DNA from: Helicobacter cappadocius
Lineage (GTDB): Bacteria; Campylobacterota; Campylobacteria; Campylobacterales; Helicobacteraceae
NCBI RefSeq assembly: GCF_030688855.1
Contig: NZ_JAUYZK010000012.1
Location: 1 to 55,760, forward strand
Direction of reading: 5' to 3'
Length of the DNA stretch: 55,760 nucleotides
Shown: piece by piece, positions 8,230-17,276 of the stretch
Layout of the letters: each line of letters starts with the position of its first letter
Position numbering within the stretch: position 1 is the first letter of the stretch
Made by a program: the position numbers and the translations under genes
The notes under the pieces: model-generated
What the model saw: the letters and a program-made list of their open reading frames with translations, nothing else
Databases searched by the model: none
What the model was told of the DNA's origin: nothing

Positions 8230-10107
8230 TTACCTCCAAAATCCGATAATAGCAAAAACAAGCATAATAAATACTCCAAAACTCATCAATCGTAAGGATT
8301 GAGTTAGATTTCCGGTTTGAAGGTATTGCAATGTTCTGCTTAAAGACATTAGCATTTTTCCTATGCTATCAACGATTGCATCGATGATTTTGATTTCGAT
8401 TTTTTGCCACAAAAAATCAGCAATTCTAGCATAAGGACGGATAAAAATCTTTTTGTATAACTGTGGTATATAATATTGATTCAGTAATAGTTTGTGCAAA
8501 AAATTTCTTTCTTTTTCGTTTGCGGGAGATTTATAGCCATTTCTATAACGCAATATTGCATAAATTGCAGAGATAACACTTAGTGCTGTAGTTATAGCAA
8601 TAAGCAATAACACGGGAGTTTGAAAATCTTTTGCATTAGGTATAGATTGGCTTATAAAATAAGAAAAACCTTCTTCAAAAAGTCCTGCTATGATGGCCAA
8701 AATCACTAAAGGAAACATACTCCAAAGCATAAAAGATTTTGCTTCGTGAGGATGATGAATATCATGAACTTTTGGAGCAAAGAACACGAGCATTAGCAAT
8801 CTAAAACTATAAAATGCTGTAAATACTGCTGCTATAAGTAAAATGAGCCATAAAATGTGATGCCCTGAACCAAAAGAAATTTCTAATATCTTATCTTTTG
8901 AGAAAAATCCAGCAAAAGGATATATTCCACAAAGTGCAACAGAGGCAATAGTCATAAAAACAGCCGTAATTTTTAGAGGTTTGAAAAGCCCTCCCATTTT
9001 TGTAATATCAAGCTTATCTTCCATAGCATGCATTACATTTCCTGCACCTAAAAATAAAAGTGATTTAAAAAAAGCATGAGTGAATAGATGAAACAATGCT
9101 ACCCAATACACTCCTAACCCCGCTGCAACAAACATATATCCAAGCTGAGAGAGAGTGGAGTAAGCGATGATTCTTTTGAGATCTTTATTAACCAATGCCA
9201 TACTTGCTCCAAATATTGCCACAAAAGCCCCTAAACAGGCTATAAAATATCCTACTTGTGGGATAAGATCATAGAGTGGATGAGCTCGAATGATTAGATA
9301 AACACCCGCTGTAACCATTGTTGCAGCATGAATGAGTGCAGAGACAGGTGTAGGACCTTCCATTGCATTTGCTAACCAAGTATGCAAAGGGAATTGTGCA
9401 GATTTTCCCATAGCCCCAATAAAGAGCAATAATCCTGCAATTGTTATGGAAGTATTTGAAAAATTCGCATTTTGAAGCATAGAGAACACTTCACTATATT
9501 TGAGCGTACCAAACATCCAATAAATCATCATAATCCCAAGAAGCATTCCAAGATCGGCAATACGGTTCATTACAAATGCTTCAATAGATGCATTGTTTGC
9601 ACTCTCGCGTTTATACCAAAAACCAATAAGAAGATAAGAACAAAGCCCGACTCCTTCCCAGCCTATAAATAACCCCAAGAAATTATCGCTCATCACCAAG
9701 ATCATCATTGAAAATACAAATCCACTAAGGTAGCTAAAATATCTGTTAAAGCCTTTATCATCTGACATATAACCGATAGAATAGACATGCACCAAAAATG
9801 AAACCAAACTCACAATTAAAATCATTGTTGCACTAATGGAGTCAAGTCCAAAAGAAAAATGCGATCTAAAGTCTCCAAGCACCATCCAATCCATTAATTG
9901 GAATTCAATCTTAACCCCATTGGCTGCACTTATAAACAATATCACCGAAGAAATAAAAGAAATAAAAATCAAAAACGAGTTAAATATTCCAACTTGCAAA
10001 GATTTTTGTCGATTTCCCCAAAATGCTCCATAAACAGCCCCTAGAAGAGGTGAGAATATAACTAAAGATAATAGCAAAATATAATCAAAATCAGATAGAA
10101 AACTCAT
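8230..10107 (-). CDS. nuoL: NADH-quinone oxidoreductase subunit L
   Basis: A 625-residue polytopic protein, the distal proton-pumping subunit of complex I. It carries the family motifs FIGWEGVGLCSYLLIGFW, AQFPLHTWLANAMEGPTPVS and THAFFKSLLFLGAGNVMH. After the antiporter core there is an extension ending in a last membrane helix (LMSFGVFIMLVFAIIGFW), consistent with the lateral helix and its anchor that clamp NuoM and NuoN. It is tightly packed with nuoK (three bases) and nuoM (three bases). Confidence 0.97.
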   Translation of the reverse strand: MSFLSDFDYILLLSLVIFSPLLGAVYGAFWGNRQKSLQVGIFNSFLIFISFISSVILFISAANGVKIEFQLMDWMVLGDFRSHFSFGLDSISATMILIVSLVSFLVHVYSIGYMSDDKGFNRYFSYLSGFVFSMMILVMSDNFLGLFIGWEGVGLCSYLLIGFWYKRESANNASIEAFVMNRIADLGMLLGIMMIYWMFGTLKYSEVFSMLQNANFSNTSITIAGLLLFIGAMGKSAQFPLHTWLANAMEGPTPVSALIHAATMVTAGVYLIIRAHPLYDLIPQVGYFIACLGAFVAIFGASMALVNKDLKRIIAYSTLSQLGYMFVAAGLGVYWVALFHLFTHAFFKSLLFLGAGNVMHAMEDKLDITKMGGLFKPLKITAVFMTIASVALCGIYPFAGFFSKDKILEISFGSGHHILWLILLIAAVFTAFYSFRLLMLVFFAPKVHDIHHPHEAKSFMLWSMFPLVILAIIAGLFEEGFSYFISQSIPNAKDFQTPVLLLIAITTALSVISAIYAILRYRNGYKSPANEKERNFLHKLLLNQYYIPQLYKKIFIRPYARIADFLWQKIEIKIIDAIVDSIGKMLMSLSRTLQYLQTGNLTQSLRLMSFGVFIMLVFAIIGFWR

Positions 10108-10110
10108 TTT

Positions 10111-10413
10111 TCAACCTTTCATAATATTGAGGTTATCAATATCAAGGGTTTTGTATTTTTTAAACCACATAATCACTAAACCAAGTCCGATTGCCACTTC
10201 ACTTGCTGCGATTGCTATAATAAAAATGGCAAACATTTGACCATTGATATCGCCCATAAAATTACCAATAGCTACAAATCCTATATTGATTGCATTAAGC
10301 ATAATCTCTGTAGAAAAAAACAGCATCAAAATATTTTTACGCCTTAGAACCCCCGCTAGACCTATGCAAAAAATCAGTCCAGAAAGGATTAAATAATGTC
10401 CAAGACTTATCAT
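10111..10413 (-). CDS. nuoK: NADH-quinone oxidoreductase subunit K
   Basis: A 100-residue protein of three membrane helices. It holds FFSTEIMLNAINIGFVAIG and AIAASEVAIGLGLVIMWFKK, which contain the two conserved membrane glutamates needed for coupling electron transfer to proton movement. The start overlaps the end of nuoJ by four bases (ATGA), so translation is probably coupled. Confidence 0.97.
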   Translation of the reverse strand: MISLGHYLILSGLIFCIGLAGVLRRKNILMLFFSTEIMLNAINIGFVAIGNFMGDINGQMFAIFIIAIAASEVAIGLGLVIMWFKKYKTLDIDNLNIMKG

Positions 10414-10994
10414 AAATTCTCCTTTGTATGCGTTAAGGGATTGATATTTTCAGTATCCTTTGTATAAGTATCTGGAAAATGAACCTTTCGTATTCCAGTT
10501 GCCACACCTCCAATCATAGCTACCAAAAGCATAACTGCAGCCACTTCAAATGGTATGAGATATCTAGTGAATAAAACATACCCTACAAATTCTATATTGC
10601 TTAGTTTTGATGTGATAGCAAGTGTGGGATCTGTTGCGACATTATTTAAGTTTTCTGAAATAATAGGAGCACCAAAAATCAAAGTTAAAATAATAGCTGT
10701 ACCAAAACTTAGAATACAAAGTGTTTTTTGGTGTTTGTGGATTTCTATGACATCTTTTGAACTATCAAAAAACATCATACCAAATGCATACATAACAATT
10801 ACAGCACCTGTATATACGGTAATTTGAACAACTCCCAAGAAATCTGCTCCAAGCAAAAAGAAAAAAGCTGAAATAAAAATCATTCCACTTGCGAGTGCCG
10901 TGAGTGCATATAAGACATTTTTGGTCGTAATAACGATCAAAAACATCGCCAAAGTAAGGGCTGAAAAAAAATAAAAAGCTATGATTTCAAACAT
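10410..10994 (-). CDS. nuoJ: NADH-quinone oxidoreductase subunit J
   Basis: A 194-residue membrane protein of about five helices. The segment GADFLGVVQITVYTGAVIVM is the hallmark of NuoJ, whose third helix holds the flexible pi-bulge of the coupling region. A loop of about 25 residues after the fourth helix and a polar C-tail complete it. It lies eight bases after nuoI and overlaps nuoK by four. Confidence 0.96.
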   Translation of the reverse strand: MFEIIAFYFFSALTLAMFLIVITTKNVLYALTALASGMIFISAFFFLLGADFLGVVQITVYTGAVIVMYAFGMMFFDSSKDVIEIHKHQKTLCILSFGTAIILTLIFGAPIISENLNNVATDPTLAITSKLSNIEFVGYVLFTRYLIPFEVAAVMLLVAMIGGVATGIRKVHFPDTYTKDTENINPLTHTKENL

Positions 10995-11002
10995 GATATC
11001 TC

Positions 11003-11587
11003 CTAATAATCCAGAGGGGTTTTTTTGATTTTTTTATCAGCATCTACACTAGGAGATCCAAAGCCCTGAAATTCTTCTTGTGTGTGATTTTTTGCACTTT
11101 CCTTATCTTTGAGAAAATCCTCTTTGATTCCAAAATGCGCTCTTTGTTCACTCACATTTTCAAAGCGTTCCCCCATAACAATAGCAAGTTCAGGGCATAC
11201 TTCAGCACATAATCCGCAATAAATACATCGACCTAAATTGATAGTGTAGTCGTCAATTTTTTTTCTACCGTCTTCGCCTTTGTGAGTGATAATTCTAATG
11301 CAGTTGCTTGTGCATATCTTTTCACATAAACCACATCCAATGCACCTTTCTTCTCCTGATTCTAATAAACGTTGTAGATTATGTACAGCTCTATATCTAG
11401 GGCTTAGTGGTAATATTTCAATAGGATATTGTACGGTCACTTTTTTGCTAAAAAATTCTTTGAGTGTAAGAGCCAATCCCTTAAACAAATCCATTCCACA
11501 GGTCGCTTTTAGTGAATGAACGAATTTTTGAGAAGATGAATTGAGTTCAGGAGTACTCTGTATCCATTTATAGTCTTGTTTTTGCAT
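11003..11587 (-). CDS. nuoI: NADH-quinone oxidoreductase subunit I (2x[4Fe-4S])
   Basis: A 194-residue peripheral-arm protein with two ferredoxin-type clusters, N6a and N6b. Ligands are C82, C85, C88, C92 with C96 ([15 protein letters not shown]) and C121, C124, C127, C131 ([16 protein letters not shown]). They carry electrons from NuoG to the terminal cluster in NuoB. An AAGGAGA ribosome site lies just before the ATG, ten bases after nuoH. The first 50 residues are a variable lead; the C-terminal 45 residues are polar and lysine-rich. Confidence 0.97.
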   Translation of the reverse strand: MQKQDYKWIQSTPELNSSSQKFVHSLKATCGMDLFKGLALTLKEFFSKKVTVQYPIEILPLSPRYRAVHNLQRLLESGEERCIGCGLCEKICTSNCIRIITHKGEDGRKKIDDYTINLGRCIYCGLCAEVCPELAIVMGERFENVSEQRAHFGIKEDFLKDKESAKNHTQEEFQGFGSPSVDADKKIKKTPLDY

Positions 11588-11597
11588 AATGTTCTCC

Positions 11598-12587
11598 TTA
11601 AAGCAATATCACAATACTTGTGATGAGTATATTTAAAAGTGCTAAAGGCATCATTATCTTCCAGCACATACGCATTAGCTGATCGGGTCTAACGTGAGGA
11701 AAAGTAGCTCTTGCCCACATCGCTAAAAATACAAAAAAGCAAACTTTTAAAATAATAGCTATTCCGCCAGGTATGAACCATATTGGATTATACCCACCAA
11801 AAAAAATGATAGAAATAACAAAACAGAATGCGAATAGATGAGCATATTCGGCTAAAAAGAACATTCCCCATTTAAGCCCACTATATTCAGTGGCATACCC
11901 TGCAACAATTTCAGCTTCATGTTCTAAAAGGTCAAAAGGTGTTCTATTTAGCTCCGCATAACTTGCGACTAAAAATAATACAAAAGCTAGAGGTTGTTTG
12001 AATACAAGCCAACTCAAAATCCCATCGGATTGATAATTGTTGATTTCAACCATAGACAATGAACCTATAAGCATTAGCGGAGCCAAAATTGTAATTGTGC
12101 TTACAACCTCAAAACTCAAAAGTTGTATAGCTGCCCTAGCAGATCCAATCAATGAATATTTGCTTCCTGAAGCCAACCCTCCAAGTAGTGGGGCGTATAT
12201 TCCCACAGAACCAGCTGCTAGAAAAAATAGCAATCCCATATTGATATCAGAAATAATTGGATGAACGGTGTAGCCAAATATAGTAAAATTTCCAAAAAAT
12301 GGAATAGGGGCCATTGATACAAATGCGGACATCATTGCAATAATTGGAGCAAGTGTAAAAATTAACTTATTGGCATCTTTTGGAATAATATCTTCTTTGC
12401 TAAAAAGCTTGATACCATCTGCTAATACTTGAAACAATCCATATGGACCAACATAGCTAGGTCCAAGTCTACGTTGAAAGAAAGCTAGTATTTTACGTTC
12501 AATATAGGTAGCAAAACCACCTAAAAATGAAAAAACCAAAACAAGAACCAAGATTTTAATCAGTGTTTCTATAATAAATGCACTCAT
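11598..12587 (-). CDS. nuoH: NADH-quinone oxidoreductase subunit H
   Basis: A 329-residue membrane protein with about eight helices that forms much of the quinone chamber. Conserved pieces include [20 protein letters not shown], the loop [18 protein letters not shown] (with the acidic cluster at the start of the proton path) and [12 protein letters not shown]. Two ATGs are possible. I choose the second (12587): an AGGA site lies six bases before it, its ATGA overlaps the nuoG stop, and the resulting length is that usual in Helicobacter. Confidence 0.96.
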   Translation of the reverse strand: MSAFIIETLIKILVLVLVFSFLGGFATYIERKILAFFQRRLGPSYVGPYGLFQVLADGIKLFSKEDIIPKDANKLIFTLAPIIAMMSAFVSMAPIPFFGNFTIFGYTVHPIISDINMGLLFFLAAGSVGIYAPLLGGLASGSKYSLIGSARAAIQLLSFEVVSTITILAPLMLIGSLSMVEINNYQSDGILSWLVFKQPLAFVLFLVASYAELNRTPFDLLEHEAEIVAGYATEYSGLKWGMFFLAEYAHLFAFCFVISIIFFGGYNPIWFIPGGIAIILKVCFFVFLAMWARATFPHVRPDQLMRMCWKIMMPLALLNILITSIVILL

Positions 12588-15025
12588 CTGCATTCCTTTA
12601 GAGTTAAATTTTCAAAAATGCTTTGTTTAAATATATGTTCATTATCTAAACTTGGAGAGATAACGAATATATCTTGATTTAAATCATAATCCACATAGAC
12701 ATTTCCTATGATTTCATCACCATTTTTTTCCAAACAAATCTCTTGACCTTCTGTCAGATTGAGTTTAGTCAAATTTTCTTTGGAAGTATATATTCCAGTT
12801 TTTGTTTGTAGGTTTTCGCTTGCTTGGGTGTTGGGCGAGAATTGTGCTTGAGGATATTTGAAATAGGCATTAAAAGATTCTATTTTTGGGAATTCAATGG
12901 AGTTTAAAATAGTATCAGAGGTGTTATTTCTGTGATTTTTAACGAAATCTAAATTAAGCACATAACCTCTTTTTTCTTCACCATTGGAACAATAGTAGTT
13001 TTTCAGACAATCATAATGGATTTCTTCAAAACCACTTTCTTTGGGTAATAAATGAGTATAATCAACTAGGCTTTCACCGCTAAGACCAAATGCTTGTGCG
13101 ATATCACTGAGATCATATCCTCTGTATAGAATTGCTGGTTTTAATGGTAAAAGTTTGTATTCAAAATTGCTAAGAGTAGCTTCAATTTGATTGAGGGCAG
13201 GGAGAATGAAATCAACATGATGCTTGGCTTCATTTTTTGTATTAATTCTATCAGAATCAATCACATAATCTCCATATGAGCGAATACCCACCACTTCAGT
13301 TGTATCTTTTTTGTCTTCTTGGAGAGTGCAGATGAGTGAGATTCCTACAGAATTTGTCTGAGGTGGAATTAGGACTATTCTTACGCTTGTATTCTTCTCT
13401 AAAAATGAAAGCATTTTTGCAATATTTTTAGCATTTTTATGTTGATATACATCTTGACCGATAACCAAAATAGGTGCATTTGCTGATAAAAATATTTCTT
13501 TAAGTTGGATAAATTTATCATAATTCAAAGAACATTCTTCTAAAAGTCCATAATAATCTAATTCTATAACTTCTTCAATTTTTTCTATAATTTCTTTAGG
13601 CTCTTCAGAAGTGCTTCCATCTTCTATAGGGAGAGTTTTTTTGACCTCTTTTATGGTCGTTTTTGATATCTTTTTTTTGCTTTTATAAACGGTATCCAAA
13701 ATATTATCAGGGTTCAAATCTTTTATTAATAACAATGCACCTAAAATCACTTCATCTGCTTGAGGGGGATACTGAATAGAAATTACATTTCTGCCAAGTT
13801 TGTCAATAAGTCCATCTTTGATAGGATGTGCATAGATTAAAGAGGTAGATTTATTTAACTTGAGAGCATTGTTGATAGCATAACGCAATAAAGGAATTTC
13901 TGTTTTTAGACTCGATCCTAGCGAGATAATAAGATCTGAACTTCCAATATCAGATAGTGTTGGAAAATATTTTTGCTTGAATGTATTGCTAAATTCTTGA
14001 AATTGTCTTGTGTCTTCGCAATAAATTTCAAAACCTATTTTTTTACGCAATTCTTCTATTATAAATGCTTCTTCATTGGTGATATCTCCACCGATTCTGA
14101 TAGCTTTTGCATTTTTGATTTTTTGTACAGCTTCAGATAAGTTTTCGCTTCCTTGAATACTTGAGCTTATATCAAATGCAAATCTTCCTGCACCACAGAT
14201 TGGGTTATAATGAAAATCATTGCTAACGCGATAAATTTTTTGCTTATCATTTAGAACATCTTGATGTTTGACCTGATAATCAATATGGCAACCTGCTGGA
14301 CAATGAGGGCAGGTAGAGCTTATTTTTCGTAATTCCCAAGCATTTGAAGTATAGCTAAAATTTTTGTAACCCAACGCACCTACAGGACACACGGCGATAC
14401 ACTCTCCACAATCCACACAAGGATTTTCTCCAACAAAATCAATCAGTGCTTTTTGCTTTCTACTCCATACACTATAAGGGTCTTTTGGCATTGTGTCTTT
14501 AAAACTATCTGGAGCGTGTAATTCAGTCTTGACGGCTTTGAGATTTGCTTCTCCAATATTGTCCTTGCAGGTAGTAACGCAACGTTCGCAGACAATACAA
14601 AGATTTGGATCATAAATAGCCTGTGCCCATTCTTTAGGAACCTTTTCATCATCTTGAACACTGTAATTTTGAGATTCAACCTGATTTTTGAGAGTAAGAT
14701 CTTGAAGCTCACATTCTCCGCTCTTGTCGCATACGCCACACTCTAGGGGGTGGTTAACATCATAGGTTTGCATTATGGTTCTTCTATCATCTATGACTTC
14801 AGGGGTTTGGGTGAGTACTCTAGCTCCATCTTTGGCTTTGGTATTGCAGGTATAAACGCGTTTTCCATCAACTTCAGCCATACACATTTTGCAAGCAACA
14901 GTTGGAGAACAACCATTCAAATAACATATAGTTGGGATATAAATATTATTTTTTCTCGCAATTTCTAAAATAGTCTGACCTTCTTTAAAATCTAATTGTT
15001 TTTCATCTATTGTTATTTTAGGCAT
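12584..15025 (-). CDS. nuoG: NADH-quinone oxidoreductase subunit G, copy 1
   Basis: An 813-residue iron-sulfur subunit. The N-terminal ferredoxin fold carries a [2Fe-2S] site (C34, C45, C48, C60), then a His-ligated [4Fe-4S] site (H92, C96, C99, C105), then two ferredoxin-like [4Fe-4S] sets (C143, C146, C149, C153; C203, C206, C209, C213). A further set of cysteines, C239, C242, C246 and C277, matches cluster N7. The rest is a degenerate molybdopterin-oxidoreductase fold. The upstream in-frame GTG at 15031 overlaps its own GGAG, so I use ATG at 15025, five bases after GGAG. It overlaps a second nuoG just upstream. Residues about 460-480 are an acidic/lysine linker seldom seen in NuoG. Confidence 0.93.
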   Translation of the reverse strand: MPKITIDEKQLDFKEGQTILEIARKNNIYIPTICYLNGCSPTVACKMCMAEVDGKRVYTCNTKAKDGARVLTQTPEVIDDRRTIMQTYDVNHPLECGVCDKSGECELQDLTLKNQVESQNYSVQDDEKVPKEWAQAIYDPNLCIVCERCVTTCKDNIGEANLKAVKTELHAPDSFKDTMPKDPYSVWSRKQKALIDFVGENPCVDCGECIAVCPVGALGYKNFSYTSNAWELRKISSTCPHCPAGCHIDYQVKHQDVLNDKQKIYRVSNDFHYNPICGAGRFAFDISSSIQGSENLSEAVQKIKNAKAIRIGGDITNEEAFIIEELRKKIGFEIYCEDTRQFQEFSNTFKQKYFPTLSDIGSSDLIISLGSSLKTEIPLLRYAINNALKLNKSTSLIYAHPIKDGLIDKLGRNVISIQYPPQADEVILGALLLIKDLNPDNILDTVYKSKKKISKTTIKEVKKTLPIEDGSTSEEPKEIIEKIEEVIELDYYGLLEECSLNYDKFIQLKEIFLSANAPILVIGQDVYQHKNAKNIAKMLSFLEKNTSVRIVLIPPQTNSVGISLICTLQEDKKDTTEVVGIRSYGDYVIDSDRINTKNEAKHHVDFILPALNQIEATLSNFEYKLLPLKPAILYRGYDLSDIAQAFGLSGESLVDYTHLLPKESGFEEIHYDCLKNYYCSNGEEKRGYVLNLDFVKNHRNNTSDTILNSIEFPKIESFNAYFKYPQAQFSPNTQASENLQTKTGIYTSKENLTKLNLTEGQEICLEKNGDEIIGNVYVDYDLNQDIFVISPSLDNEHIFKQSIFENLTLKECR

Positions 15026-17276
15026 TTTCACTCCATTTTTTGAGGGTGATTTTTATATAAGGATAGGTTTGATTACAAATAAAGTATTTACCTGGATAAA
15101 AAATAGCCACCATCCCTTTTAGATATTCCTCTTCAACAAAATCACAAATGAATTCTTTACCTTCAATATTAAAGGAAATTTTTTTCGCATCGGTTATTTT
15201 ATTTGCGATTGCAAACTGTTTGGAAGCCATTATTTTTGCTTCGTTAAAACCAAAGAAGTTCCCTGATTTTTTTGGTAAATATAAAATAGAGCCATTTGAC
15301 TCAGGTAGAAAATCAATATCTGGAAGCTCTATATTTTCTATACAAGAAAAAACTTGAGCAGATAGAAAGTAGCCTCTTTGTTCGTTTCCGTTTCTATCAA
15401 AAAAGTTTTTAAGATCATCATAGTGAATATTTTTAAATCCTTTTTGTGCAGGGAGCTTGGAAGTGATCTCTACAAGAGATGATTCTGACATTCCGAAATC
15501 TTGTGCAATGTCACAAATATCATAGCCTTCATAGGGTAAAGATGGGGTTATGGGCAATAAGCGATAATCTGTATTTACCATAGTGCCTTCTATTTGAAGC
15601 ATGGAGGGAATTATGAAATCAGTATTTAAAACAAAGTCTGCATTTTCTTTATATTCGATATCTTCAATCATTTCATTGAGGATAAAACTGCCCTTTGTCT
15701 TATATCCAACAACATTATGGTTTTCAAGATTATCTTTTGAGAGATTGCAGATAAGTGAAATTCCCACAGAATTCCCAGAAGGAGGAATAATAATGATTTT
15801 TGCATGAGTGTATTTTTCTATCAATCCAATCATGTATGCAATCTGTTTGCTCTGTGGATGATAAAAAAGCTCTGATCCAATGAAAATCACAGGATTTTGA
15901 GCTATTCTAAAGGATTCGCTTAAAATATCAAGCTCTTCTTCACTAATATTGGACTCAGAACTCAAATAACCTATATCTAGTTTTTCAATGAAATCATTTA
16001 TTTTAGGATCTTTGATGGTATTTTTTGTAAAACTAGATAGCATTAATGCAACAACACCTATTTCGGTTTGAACTTCATATTGAATATAGGAATGTTTTTT
16101 TAATCGTTCATCAGGGATTGGATGAAGGCAAATATGTTTTGTTTTTTGAGTTGTGATGGAGTTAATAATCTGGCTTTTGAGTACAGGCATTTCATCAAAA
16201 ATAAAACTAGCTAGACTGATACATAAATCGGTTTCTTTTAATATTTCTTTTGTGATATGTATAGGTTTGCTAGAAGTGGATTTGACAATAGATATGAATT
16301 CAGAATAAACTCTAGCTTCCTCGCAATATAGTGGTATATCAAGTTTATTTTTAAGCTCATTAATTATAAAAGCTTCTTCATTACTTATTTGTGTCCCAAT
16401 TCGAATCGCGGAGGCATTTTTGAAAGCTTTTATAGCTGTTTCAAGTTTGGAAATATCTTTATTATAAATGGGGGAATTGCCAAAGTTGTGTCGTCCAGAA
16501 TGGCACAATTGGGAAAATTCCATTGCGGTCGTGCTCCTATAGATTTTTTTATTTTTAGAAATATGGGTAGGATTATTTGTATTTTTACCTTCATAGATAA
16601 TATAACAACCCAAAGCACAATTTGTGCAAGTACTAGAAGTTTTTTCCAATTCCCAAGCATTAGAATTGTATTGAAATCTTTCTGAAATCATAGCTCCTGT
16701 TGGACATACGCTGACGCATTCATCGCAATCTTCGCAGTAATTTTGGGAGTTGATACCGATTTTTGAATTATATCCACCCATTACTACCTGTAGATAATTG
16801 TTGCCTACGATTTGATTACAGGTTCTTGCACATCGTTCGCACATAATACAAAGACTTTCATCATAAATCTTATTTTTAAATGAAATAAAATCATCTTTTC
16901 GTTGCACTGCTCCAAAAGTTTGCATAGGTATTTTGGTCTCTAGCACTTTATCTTGAAGTTCGCATTCTCCACTTTTGTCACATACCCCGCATTCTAGTGG
17001 ATGGTTTATGCATAGAAGTTTCATGATTTCTTGGCGATGTTGTTCTAGTTTTGGGGTATGAGTATATATTTTAGCATCGTGCGTTGCCGGACTTTTGCAA
17101 GAGGCGATGATATTTCCACTTTCTTCCTCTACGATACACATACGACATGCACCAACAGGAGCCAACTTTGGAAGATGGCACAAAGTAGGAATATAAATAT
17201 TGTTTTTTCTAGCAACTTCCAAAATACTTTCACCTTCTTTAAAAGAAAACTCTCTATCGTTGATAAATATACTCAT
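15018..17276 (-). CDS. nuoG: NADH-quinone oxidoreductase subunit G, copy 2
   Basis: A 752-residue paralogue of the next gene. The same cluster ligands are all present: C33, C44, C47, C60; H92, C96, C99, C105; C143, C146, C149, C153; C181, C184, C187, C191; and the N7 set C217, C220, C224, C258. The C-terminal molybdopterin-type half is shorter and clearly divergent from copy 1. A start 39 bases upstream is open, but the ATG at 17276 overlaps the stop of the upstream gene as TAATG and gives the standard N-terminus MSIFINDREF, so I choose it. H. pylori has a single nuoG. Both copies keep their iron-sulfur sites, so neither looks like a pseudogene; whether they share one complex or serve alternative ones is unknown. 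Confidence 0.92.
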   Translation of the reverse strand: MSIFINDREFSFKEGESILEVARKNNIYIPTLCHLPKLAPVGACRMCIVEEESGNIIASCKSPATHDAKIYTHTPKLEQHRQEIMKLLCINHPLECGVCDKSGECELQDKVLETKIPMQTFGAVQRKDDFISFKNKIYDESLCIMCERCARTCNQIVGNNYLQVVMGGYNSKIGINSQNYCEDCDECVSVCPTGAMISERFQYNSNAWELEKTSSTCTNCALGCYIIYEGKNTNNPTHISKNKKIYRSTTAMEFSQLCHSGRHNFGNSPIYNKDISKLETAIKAFKNASAIRIGTQISNEEAFIINELKNKLDIPLYCEEARVYSEFISIVKSTSSKPIHITKEILKETDLCISLASFIFDEMPVLKSQIINSITTQKTKHICLHPIPDERLKKHSYIQYEVQTEIGVVALMLSSFTKNTIKDPKINDFIEKLDIGYLSSESNISEEELDILSESFRIAQNPVIFIGSELFYHPQSKQIAYMIGLIEKYTHAKIIIIPPSGNSVGISLICNLSKDNLENHNVVGYKTKGSFILNEMIEDIEYKENADFVLNTDFIIPSMLQIEGTMVNTDYRLLPITPSLPYEGYDICDIAQDFGMSESSLVEITSKLPAQKGFKNIHYDDLKNFFDRNGNEQRGYFLSAQVFSCIENIELPDIDFLPESNGSILYLPKKSGNFFGFNEAKIMASKQFAIANKITDAKKISFNIEGKEFICDFVEEEYLKGMVAIFYPGKYFICNQTYPYIKITLKKWSENA

